Positions 1 through 6,990 of a stretch of DNA of 64,000 nt are shown in pieces. The stretch is from Salinibacterium xinjiangense (GTDB taxonomy: Bacteria > Actinomycetota > Actinomycetes > Actinomycetales > Microbacteriaceae), in NCBI RefSeq assembly GCF_014645015.1, contig NZ_BMLC01000002.1, positions 496,001 through 560,000 on the forward strand, in the 5' to 3' direction. The stretch's first letter is position 1. Every line of letters begins with the position of its first letter. The translations under genes and the position numbers were made by a program. The notes beneath the pieces were generated by a model that saw only the letters and a program-made list of their open reading frames with translations, was not told the origin of the DNA and searched no databases.

Positions 1-822
1 TCGGCTGGCTTCCCGAAGCACTACGGCGCACCAGAACGCGGCCGTCGAGACCCTACCGTGCATCGATCGGAAGAGCTTGATGCGGTTAGCGACGAGCAGG
101 GACCACTGTCGGGGGTTGTCGGCCGATCCTCCCTCAAGATGTTGGGCCGTCGCCCGAGGCTGGTACCACGCGACCATACCGAAATCCCGGACCCTGAGGT
201 CGTACTCCGTTTCCTCCGAGTAGAGGAAGTATGACTCGTCCCACTCACCGCACGCCTGCCAGCATGCTGCACTGATCAGCTGGGTCGATCCTTCTGCCCA
301 GTCTGTCGAGTGCTCGGTGTCATAGGCATTCGGATCGGTGACGATCTCTCCGAGCCAAGGAAAACGACCGACGCGCTCGGCGCCGAGCAACGCGTCCCCC
401 CAGGCGCGAAGCACGGTCGGTGCACGACGCAGCGACGAGATTCGCACCCCGCGGGCATCCCTCAGCTGGGGGACGACGATGCCGATCTCCGGCGTCAGGG
501 TCTCGAACAGTGCGCGCACACACCCTGGATCGAGCCGGACATCTGCATTGAGGATCAGGTAGGCATCCTGCGGCCCTGCGGCTCTCACCGCAGCGTTGAC
601 TCCGGCGGCGTACCCGAGATTTCCTGGATTACGCACCACTGTCGCCCGAGGGGCGTGGCGCTCTATCTCTGACACCGTGTCATCGCCGGAGGCGTTGTCG
701 GCCACGACGAGGGTGAACGTGACTCCTGCCGTTCCCCGCTCGAGCGAGCTGGCAAGATCCGCGATGAGCGGAGCGCTGTTGTAGGTAACAACGCAGATAG
801 CGACCCTCGGTGCGGTCATCAT
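1..822 (-). CDS. GT2 family glycosyltransferase, C-terminus beyond window
   Basis: Read on the minus strand from ATG ATG at 822 (the second ATG also possible), the frame is open to base 1, so the C-terminus lies outside the window. The N-terminus begins VAICVVTYNS and continues with VVADNASGDD, NPGNLGYAAGVN and LILNADVRL. This is the GT-A nucleotide-sugar fold of rhamnosyltransferase-like GT2 enzymes, with the metal-binding DxD-type site at NAD. A second conserved stretch, FLYSEETEYDLR, fits the acceptor/catalytic region. It probably adds a sugar to a surface polysaccharide at the inner face of the membrane. It is the fourth gene of a minus-strand operon after an acyltransferase, an MFS protein and a propeller protein, 28 bases after the last. 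The exact sugar cannot be told. Confidence 0.85.
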   Translation of the reverse strand, partial: MMTAPRVAICVVTYNSAPLIADLASSLERGTAGVTFTLVVADNASGDDTVSEIERHAPRATVVRNPGNLGYAAGVNAAVRAAGPQDAYLILNADVRLDPGCVRALFETLTPEIGIVVPQLRDARGVRISSLRRAPTVLRAWGDALLGAERVGRFPWLGEIVTDPNAYDTEHSTDWAEGSTQLISAACWQACGEWDESYFLYSEETEYDLRVRDFGMVAWYQPRATAQHLEGGSADNPRQWSLLVANRIKLFRSMHGRVSTAAFWCAVVLREASR

Positions 823-850
823 GCCTGCCCGGGGCAGCGCTGGAGATTAT

Positions 851-1855
851 TCATGGCCGCACTACCGAGGGCGACCACGCGTGTTGGATGAGCACAGTGG
901 GAGGGGCAGATCCATCGGCGGGCACACTCCAGATGTCGCTGTCGCCGACGACGTCGGCGCGCGGGAGTCCATAGAGCAGCGTGGAATCGTCGAGCCACTC
1001 GACCTGGTCGTCGACGCTGTGCTTGTCCGAGACGACCGTCTCGGACATGGTCTGCAGGTCGAGCACCGCGATGTGCCAGTCAGGTGCGCTGAAGGAGCCA
1101 CCGTTCTTCTTGAACGCGATCCGGGTGCCATCGGGCGACAGCGACGGGCACTCCACGTCGTCGTGCACCGACGTGAGAGTCCGGTCGACGAGGTCTCCGC
1201 GCACGAGCCAGGTCGAGCCTCCGGTCGCCGCGGTCGCGTAGAAGTGGCGGTCGTCATCCGTGAACGTCACACCCCAGATATTGCGATCGGCCGCGGTCAT
1301 CTGCACGCCATCCACCAGCAGTGTGAACCGCTCGATGTTGCCGTAACTCTCGCCAGCGGCGGTCGCAATGATCGTCTCGGTGGCGAAGCCCACTGCCGCA
1401 TACGAGACGCCCGTGACGAACGAGGTTTCGGCGACGAGTTGCGAATCCGCCGAAATCCTCGTGCGACTCGGCACACCGGGCAGCGACCAGTTCTGCTCCT
1501 GCGACCCGGTCTGCAGCGCGCTCCAGGTGGTGACGATGCCGGCGTCCGTTTTCAGGCACATCGTGAGCTTCGACGTGGAGTAAACCCGGTCGCAGACCTG
1601 CCGGGAGACGGAGCGTTCACCCGCCGGATCGTCGAGCGAGACGCTCGCCACTCTGCCGAAGTCTGCTCCGAAGGCCGTATTGCGGAACTCGATCCGCGCC
1701 CCGGCAAAACTCGTCACGGGCGTCACGGCCACTGCACTGGGAGCGTTTCTCTCCGCCTGCGATTGCAGGTAGGCGACGCCACCGAACGCCACCACGACGA
1801 TGAGTGCTACCACCGAGATCGCCGTCAGTAGAAGGATGCGCTGTCGCGGGGTCAT
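851..1855 (-). CDS. Membrane-anchored TolB-like beta-propeller protein
   Basis: 334 residues from ATG at 1855, which overlaps the stop of the upstream MFS gene by 4 bases (ATGA). Residues about 6-28 (ILLLTAISVVALIVVVAFGG) form a single N-terminal membrane segment; the rest should be extracytoplasmic. The body has WD/PD40-type propeller motifs such as SLSPDGTRIAFKK and DSDIWSVPADGS, as in TolB-like lipoproteins and other sensor-like beta propellers. There is no lipobox and no catalytic motif. The coupled operon of glycan enzymes suggests a role in recognising or scaffolding the surface polymer, but that is inference. Conserved family members are mostly annotated only as hypothetical or PD40-domain proteins. 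Confidence 0.7.
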   Translation of the reverse strand: MTPRQRILLLTAISVVALIVVVAFGGVAYLQSQAERNAPSAVAVTPVTSFAGARIEFRNTAFGADFGRVASVSLDDPAGERSVSRQVCDRVYSTSKLTMCLKTDAGIVTTWSALQTGSQEQNWSLPGVPSRTRISADSQLVAETSFVTGVSYAAVGFATETIIATAAGESYGNIERFTLLVDGVQMTAADRNIWGVTFTDDDRHFYATAATGGSTWLVRGDLVDRTLTSVHDDVECPSLSPDGTRIAFKKNGGSFSAPDWHIAVLDLQTMSETVVSDKHSVDDQVEWLDDSTLLYGLPRADVVGDSDIWSVPADGSAPPTVLIQHAWSPSVVRP

Positions 1856-3159
1856 ACGTCGGCCCGGTATCGTCGGGCACCGCGCAGGATGACCGCGACG
1901 ATCGGGATCGCGATGGCGATGCCGATCGAGACGACGGTCATCGACCACTCGCGACCGATCGCGAACCACAGGATGCCGAATCCTGCCGCCGAGATGAAGC
2001 GCGCTATCGCTACGACAGTCTGGGCGGCGGCGATCGCGGTGGCACGGGTTTCGGAGGTCGTGAACTGGGTGGCCAGCACAGACAGGATCCCGTCGGTGGC
2101 CGCGTAATATGCGCCAAGCAGTATCAGGCAAACGATCGTGATCGCGGCTCCCGTGATCGGAAGCGTCGCGGAAACGTAGGCAGCGAGAAGCAGTCCATGG
2201 CCGAGCACGAAGGTGCGCGCCCGCCCGAAGCGGTCGGCGAGCCGGCCGATCGGCACGGCGAAGGCGAGGAAGGCGACATTCGTGCCGACGTACAGGAGCG
2301 GGAAGAACTGCGCAGCGAACGAACTCCGGCTCTGCAGCACGAGATAGATGAAGCCGTCGCCGATCGTCAGCAGCCCGAGGATGCCGGCGACGATGAGCAG
2401 GCGTTTGAGTCCGGGATTGTTCAGCTCGCGCCAGCGATTGCGGCGGCGAGCCGCGCGAGGCTCGACCGTGGTCTCCGCGATGTCCTCGGTCTCCGTGATG
2501 TCCTCAGTACTACGAGCACGTGTGTTCGAGCGCCGGTTGGGAACGATGATCCCGAGCACCGCGACGCCGACGAGAGCGAACGTGACAGAGACCATGAAAA
2601 CGGTGCTGAAGCCGTTGGGGATGATCGACAGGATGATGAACGCGAGTAACGGCCCGATGGCGGCTCCGGTGTTATCGAGCGCGCGGTGCATTCCGAATGA
2701 GGCGGCGAGATTCTGCGGCTGCGAGGCTGCCGTGATGAGCGAGTCACGCGGCGCTGTTCGGATGCCCTTGCCGAGCCGGTCTGCGGTCAACACGGCGGTC
2801 AGTGCACCGAAGCCCGACGCGAACAGCAGCCCGATGCGCGCGATGGCGGACAGGCCGTACCCGAAGAAGGCCACCCACTTCGGTTGGTCCCCGAGGTCGG
2901 CGACCCAGCCCCCACCGATGCGCACGATCGCGCTCACGCCCTGGTACAGCCCGTCCAGGATGCCGTACGCGACGGTCGACAGCCCGAGCACACCGGTGAC
3001 GTAGAGCGGAAGGATCGCTGCCACCGACTCCGACGAGATGTCGGTCAACATGCTCACGACGCCGAGCGAGATCACCACGGACGATACGCGATTGGCGGCC
3101 TTGGGCCCCTTGGGGGTTCCCTCGGAACCGCCGGGCCTGTTGGTCAGGGAGATGTACAC
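1852..3159 (-). CDS. MFS transporter in glycan operon
   Basis: 435 residues with about 12 hydrophobic helices. The N-terminal half carries SMLTDISSESVAAILPLY and the loop motif GKGIRTAPRDSLI between helices 2 and 5. These are characteristic of the MFS subgroup often annotated as 'MFS transporter, permease', in which the RxAPRD motif is diagnostic. A charged cytoplasmic loop (residues about 205-240, rich in T, E and R) divides the two six-helix bundles. The gene follows the acyltransferase by 21 bases and overlaps the next gene by 4, so it is co-transcribed with sugar-modifying enzymes. Substrate unknown; export of a glycan precursor or drug-like metabolite are both possible. Confidence 0.8.
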   Translation of the reverse strand: MYISLTNRPGGSEGTPKGPKAANRVSSVVISLGVVSMLTDISSESVAAILPLYVTGVLGLSTVAYGILDGLYQGVSAIVRIGGGWVADLGDQPKWVAFFGYGLSAIARIGLLFASGFGALTAVLTADRLGKGIRTAPRDSLITAASQPQNLAASFGMHRALDNTGAAIGPLLAFIILSIIPNGFSTVFMVSVTFALVGVAVLGIIVPNRRSNTRARSTEDITETEDIAETTVEPRAARRRNRWRELNNPGLKRLLIVAGILGLLTIGDGFIYLVLQSRSSFAAQFFPLLYVGTNVAFLAFAVPIGRLADRFGRARTFVLGHGLLLAAYVSATLPITGAAITIVCLILLGAYYAATDGILSVLATQFTTSETRATAIAAAQTVVAIARFISAAGFGILWFAIGREWSMTVVSIGIAIAIPIVAVILRGARRYRADV

Positions 3160-3180
3160 GGCGTCAACTGCTCACGGCCG

Positions 3181-3792
3181 TCAAGCGCCGGATTCGACGA
3201 GGGAGAGTTGACCATCGACTTCGCGGTACAACGCGCCGGACACCGGGCAGTGGAAGCCGTCTCCATCGGCGAGCAGCCGGGCGCCCGCGTGACCGACCCA
3301 ACCGATGCGCCTGGCAGGGTTTCCCGCCACGAGGGCGAAGGCCGGCACGTCCCGGATGACTGTCGCGCCAGCGGCGACGAGCGCCCATTCGCCGATCTCG
3401 ACCGGTGCAACACAGACCGCGCGCGCTCCGATCGCCGCGCCGGTGCGCACGGTGACACCGACCGCGTGCCAGTCATCTCCGGATTTGCGCGAACCGTCGG
3501 GATTGATCGCTCGGGGGTAGAGGTCGTTGGTAAAGACGACCGCTGGCCCCACGAACACGCCATCCTCGAGGACCGCGGGTTCGTAGATGAGTGCATAGTT
3601 CTGGATCTTGCAGTTACGACCCAGGATCACTCCGGGACCCACATATGCTCCCCGACCCAGGCTCGATCCCGCGCCGATGACGGCGTGCTCCCGCACGTGT
3701 GCAAGTTCCCAGACGACGACACCGGATTCGAGGCGCGCCCCGTCGTCCACCTGTGCGGTGGTGGCAATTCGCGGAGCGGGTTCGGGTGACAC
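3181..3792 (-). CDS. Hexapeptide-repeat acyltransferase (WbbJ/WlbB-like)
   Basis: 203 residues from a GTG start. Repeated hexapeptide turns (VIGAGSSLGRGAYVGPGVILG, VRTGAAIGARAVCV) predict a left-handed beta-helix. The stretch VFVGPAVVFTNDLYPRA resembles the sugar N-acetyltransferases WlbB/WbpD, which acetylate UDP-3-amino-sugar uronates with acetyl-CoA. The end of the helix, FALVAGNPARRIGWVGHAG, is the usual capping sequence. It is the first gene of the minus operon that runs to position 1, consistent with building a modified sugar for a surface polysaccharide. A C-terminal extension after the helix (CPVSGALYREVDG) looks like a small cap. Substrate assignment is by family resemblance only. 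Confidence 0.8.
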   Translation of the reverse strand: MSPEPAPRIATTAQVDDGARLESGVVVWELAHVREHAVIGAGSSLGRGAYVGPGVILGRNCKIQNYALIYEPAVLEDGVFVGPAVVFTNDLYPRAINPDGSRKSGDDWHAVGVTVRTGAAIGARAVCVAPVEIGEWALVAAGATVIRDVPAFALVAGNPARRIGWVGHAGARLLADGDGFHCPVSGALYREVDGQLSLVESGA

Positions 3793-3949
3793 GATCTGCC
3801 TATCGGGAGTGGCGAGTCTCAGCTCTCACCGGTCGATGCGGAGCACGGGACTTTCCGCCACGGGAGGGTGGGTGAATGGTAGCGTATTCGCACTCCACTC
3901 TGCGGGGGAGGCTGCCGATCGGGCGACATCAGGGAAGGTTCGACGCGAT

Positions 3950-5155
3950 ATGGACGACTACCTGGTCATCGGTGCAGGGCTCGTCGGCCTGGCTACCGCG
4001 CGCGCCATCCTGGAGAAGATCCCCGAGGCGCGCATCACGGTGCTCGAGAAGGCATCGGATGTCGCGACCGGGCAGACCGGCCACAACTCTGGAGTGATCC
4101 ACGCCGGCATCTACTACGCGCCGGGTTCGCTCAAGGCCGAACTCTGCCGCCAGGGCCGCATCGAGACGGTCGAATTCTGTGAACGATACGGCGTCCCATA
4201 CTCCCTGGTCGGCAAGCTCATCGTGGCCACCGACCAGACGGCGAAGACTCGCCTCGACGATCTGGAGCGCCGCTCGATCGAGAATCGGATCGTGGTCGAG
4301 CGGATCGGTGCCGGTGGTCTCGCGGAGCTCGAACCGAACGTGCAAGGGGTGGATGCGCTGCTGTCGCCGACGACCGGCATCGTCGACTACCGCCGGATGG
4401 CGTCGGTCATGGGCGACGAACTCGTGAAGGCGGGGGTTACGCTGCGCTTCAACGCCGAGGTGGTCTCGATCGTCGAGGAGGACGGCATCGGCGGCGGCGT
4501 CGTGCGGGTGCGCTCGGCGGATGGCGGCGAATGGGCGGCCAGGCACCTGGTCGCCTGCGCAGGACTGCAGGCAGACCGCATCGCCGGTATCGCCGGAATC
4601 GACATCGATTTCAGGATCGTCCCGTTCCGCGGTGAGTACTTCGACCTGCCTCCGGAGCGCAACGATTTCGTGAGTCACCTCATCTACCCGGTGCCGGATC
4701 CCTCGATGCCCTTCCTCGGCGTGCACATCAGCCCAACCATCGACGGTCGGGTGACGGTCGGACCGAACGCCGTGCTCGGCTGGTCGCGCGAAGGCTACCG
4801 CCGTGGCTCCGTGCGGCCCTCAGACGTGCTCGATTTCGCGACCTACGGTGGTTTCTGGAAGATGGCGTCTCGCAATCTCCGACCCGCGGTCATCGAGCTG
4901 AAGAATTCGCTCCTCAAGTCCGGCTACCTGCAGGAGTGCCGCAAGTATGCATCCACGCTGACGATGAAGGATCTTGGTGCGCGCTCGGCGGGCATTCGTG
5001 CCCAGGCGGTGCGCCGCGACGGATCGTTCATCGAAGACTTCCAGTTCGAGAGCACGCAGCGGCAGATCCATGTCGGCAACGCACCGTCCCCTGCTGCGAC
5101 CTCGTCGATTCCGATCGGGCGGATGATCGCCGAGCGGATGTTCGCTCGGGCCTGA
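3950..5155 (+). CDS. lhgO: L-2-hydroxyglutarate oxidase
   Basis: 401 residues, FAD-dependent oxidoreductase of the DAO family that oxidises L-2-hydroxyglutarate to 2-oxoglutarate. The N-terminus has the Rossmann motif VIGAGLVGLATA (residues about 5-16), followed by the LhgO hallmark TGQTGHNSGVIHAGIYY. The C-terminal part has PFLGVHISPTIDGRVTVGPNA and ends with GNAPSPAATSSIPIGRMI, closing the flavin site. Length fits the family. The ATG at 3950 is chosen because it directly begins the Rossmann fold and has AGGGAAGG upstream; more upstream in-frame codons would add unrelated sequence. It is monocistronic and divergent from the glycan operon. A weak hairpin (CGGGC/GCCCG, about 5172-5193) follows the stop. 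Confidence 0.93.
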   Translation: MDDYLVIGAGLVGLATARAILEKIPEARITVLEKASDVATGQTGHNSGVIHAGIYYAPGSLKAELCRQGRIETVEFCERYGVPYSLVGKLIVATDQTAKTRLDDLERRSIENRIVVERIGAGGLAELEPNVQGVDALLSPTTGIVDYRRMASVMGDELVKAGVTLRFNAEVVSIVEEDGIGGGVVRVRSADGGEWAARHLVACAGLQADRIAGIAGIDIDFRIVPFRGEYFDLPPERNDFVSHLIYPVPDPSMPFLGVHISPTIDGRVTVGPNAVLGWSREGYRRGSVRPSDVLDFATYGGFWKMASRNLRPAVIELKNSLLKSGYLQECRKYASTLTMKDLGARSAGIRAQAVRRDGSFIEDFQFESTQRQIHVGNAPSPAATSSIPIGRMIAERMFARA

Positions 5156-5251
5156 TCGCCCGGTCCTGATAGCTCGGGCCTGACAGCCCGGTTGCGAGGG
5201 CCAGGGCGTCCCGCCTCGGCGAACCTCAGCGGCGAACCTCAGCGTTGAAAC

Positions 5252-5446
5252 TCAGCGGCGGGCGATTGCGACTGTCGCAGCTACGGCAATGACGGCAGCA
5301 CCCACGAGGCCCCAGAATTTCAGGGGCTTCAACCGGTAGGTGTCTGAGATCGTGAGCGCGGTGTTGCCCGCCACGTGCTGGACGGTCGTGACAGTGTCGA
5401 AGCCCAGCGCGATCGCTTTGTCGGCGACTCCCTGCGAATTGGTCAT
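5252..5446 (-). CDS. Small single-pass membrane protein, unknown function
   Basis: 64 residues starting MTNSQGVADKAIALGFDTV. The ATG is preceded by GAGGGAG on the minus strand, a good ribosome-binding site. A C-terminal hydrophobic segment (residues about 43-61, WGLVGAAVIAVAATVAIA) ends in RR, giving an inward-facing positive cap. The N-terminal half is polar, with no recognised domain. Its length, codon use and start signal argue that it is real. The space from 5156 to 5251 holds short repeated words (GCGAACCTCAGC twice) but no gene. Function cannot be inferred. Confidence 0.6.
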   Translation of the reverse strand: MTNSQGVADKAIALGFDTVTTVQHVAGNTALTISDTYRLKPLKFWGLVGAAVIAVAATVAIARR

Positions 5447-5533
5447 CTCATGCTCCCTCGTGGTGGACCGACGCCGTGGAGATCGCCGTCACCTCTATTT
5501 TGCGACAATCCTCATGCTGTCGTTACCAGCTGG

Positions 5534-6742
5534 TCAGCTGGGCTGGACCGCGACCGGTTCGGTGTCAGCGATGGGACTTGCATCCTTGCCTCGAAGATCG
5601 GGATGCGCTCGCCGGAACACCAACGGCACAGCGAAGCCGAAGGCCGCGAAGACTGCTCCCGTGATGAACCCGCCGATCGAGCCGTTCCCGTCGATCAGGA
5701 ATCCCGCGACAGCAGAGCCGATTGCGGCGCCGATCAACTGCCCGGTACCGACCCAGCCGTACGCTTCTGCGGTGTCACTGAACTTGACGCTCGCCGACAC
5801 GATGGCGAACATCACGGCGAGAGCCGGTGCTATGCACAGCCCGGCGACGAGGAGGGCGAGAGCGAGTGACCAGAAGTCCCACGCGAACAGGGCGAGCGTG
5901 CATCCGGCGAACACGACGGCCATGCGACGCGCGAGCGCCCAGGGGCCGACGGGGACGTGCCCGAGGGTGAGGCCGCCGGCGAGCGACGACAGCGCCCAGA
6001 ACGCGAGCATGATGCCGGCCTGCGGGCCATCTTCACCGAATCGTGCGACGACGCCGGTCTCGATGGCGGCGCAGGAGCCGACGAGCAGGAACCCGACGAC
6101 CGTCGCGAGCAGTACCGGCGGCCGGCTCAGCACGACGCCGAGCTTCCGTTTGCTGCGCGGGATGCGAACCCTGCCCACTTCCGGGCTGGAGATGAACCAC
6201 GCACCGCCTCCGATCAGGAAGACCATGGCCACGACGATTCCGAGCACTGTGGAGATCTGGATCGAGACGAACGTCACGAGCACGGGGGCGGCGATCCAGA
6301 TGATCTCCTGGGCTGAGGCATCCAGTGAGAACAGGGGGGTCAACTGTCGGGAGTTCACCATCTTGGGGTAGATGGTGCGCACAGCCGGCTGCACCGGCGG
6401 CTGGCTCAGGCCGCCGAGGAATCCGACGATCATGTATCCGACGAGCGGCATGGCGACGAATGCGACGATGCCCATGGATGTCGCGGCCACCACCGTCGTC
6501 AAAATGAGCACGGGACGCATTCCCCACGCGCCCATCCATCGGCTGGTAAGAGGGCCGGCAATGGCCTGCCCGATGCTGGTGGCGGCGAGCACGAGTCCGG
6601 CCGCGCCGTAAGAGTTGAAGATGTGCTCGACGTGGAGGAGATAAGCGAGGGAGAGCATGCCGCTGGGGAATCTCGCGGCGAGCTGTGCGGCGATGATGCG
6701 CGCCACTCCAGGCGTTCGCAGCAGGTCCAGGTAGCTCTTCAC
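5534..6742 (-). CDS. MFS transporter
   Basis: 402 residues from GTG at 6742, with about 12 transmembrane helices. The order of the first helices (ARIIAAQLAARFPSGMLSLAYLLHV) and the pattern of Gly/Pro-rich helices match the actinobacterial MFS drug/sugar efflux group, without a clear substrate signature. The two halves are separated by a basic loop at about residue 195 (IPRSKRKLGVVLSR). It points away from the nrd operon, so the 6743-6990 space is a divergent control region. No regulator lies beside it. Confidence 0.78.
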   Translation of the reverse strand: MKSYLDLLRTPGVARIIAAQLAARFPSGMLSLAYLLHVEHIFNSYGAAGLVLAATSIGQAIAGPLTSRWMGAWGMRPVLILTTVVAATSMGIVAFVAMPLVGYMIVGFLGGLSQPPVQPAVRTIYPKMVNSRQLTPLFSLDASAQEIIWIAAPVLVTFVSIQISTVLGIVVAMVFLIGGGAWFISSPEVGRVRIPRSKRKLGVVLSRPPVLLATVVGFLLVGSCAAIETGVVARFGEDGPQAGIMLAFWALSSLAGGLTLGHVPVGPWALARRMAVVFAGCTLALFAWDFWSLALALLVAGLCIAPALAVMFAIVSASVKFSDTAEAYGWVGTGQLIGAAIGSAVAGFLIDGNGSIGGFITGAVFAAFGFAVPLVFRRAHPDLRGKDASPIADTEPVAVQPS

Positions 6743-6814
6743 AAGAGTGCAAGCTTAGCGTCGGGCGGGGCCAGGTTCGGGGTAGGCAGCGTGCTCCGGC
6801 CCGTAGTGCACAGG

Positions 6815-6854
6815 GTGTGCATAAGTCCCCGGACTTATACACACCTGTGGATGA
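6815..6854. promoter_or_regulatory. Inverted pair of DnaA-like boxes upstream of nrd
   Basis: Bases 6815-6844 form an inverted repeat of 14-base arms with one mismatch and a 2-base centre. Each arm contains a sequence that fits the DnaA box TTATNCACA: TTATGCACA on the minus strand at 6817-6825 and TTATACACA on the plus strand at 6835-6843. A third, one-mismatch box (TGTGGATGA) lies at 6846-6854. DnaA binding near nrdAB promoters is known in Escherichia coli; that the same control acts here is inference. The repeat could instead be a dimeric-repressor operator for the divergent MFS gene. Confidence 0.5.
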
Positions 6855-6859
6855 CACGC

Positions 6860-6907
6860 CCACTAGATGTGGTGTTGGCGTCATGTCGGTGGCACGATAT
6901 ATAGTGT
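6860..6907 (+). promoter_or_regulatory. Tandem NrdR boxes and nrd promoter
   Basis: Two 16-base sequences resemble the NrdR box ACACTATATATAGTGT: 6860-6875 (12 of 16 matches) and 6892-6907 (14 of 16). Their start-to-start spacing is 32 bases, about three helical turns, as expected for cooperative NrdR binding. The AT-rich core of the second box probably overlaps the -10 element. NrdR is the ATP/dATP-sensing repressor of ribonucleotide reductase operons, so repression at high dATP is expected. No nrdR gene is in this window. Confidence 0.8.
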
Positions 6908-6990
6908 TAGAACAGCCTGGCCGGGGGTCGCGGCGAACAGCAGTTTTTGGGGTCATGAGCCCCGCAAAAGAGCATCCAAGGGAGATTTCT

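Noticed and set aside
821-1831. Plus-strand open frame of 336 codons
   Set aside because: Antisense to the propeller gene. The product is a mixture of Arg, His and Gly without domain sense, a usual shadow in GC-rich DNA.
1804-2649. Plus-strand open frame of 281 codons
   Set aside because: Antisense to the MFS gene, composed of Asp/Arg-rich low complexity, with no start signal.
6815-6844. Palindrome read as a rho-independent terminator
   Set aside because: No T tract follows on either strand, and the sequence fits DnaA boxes better.
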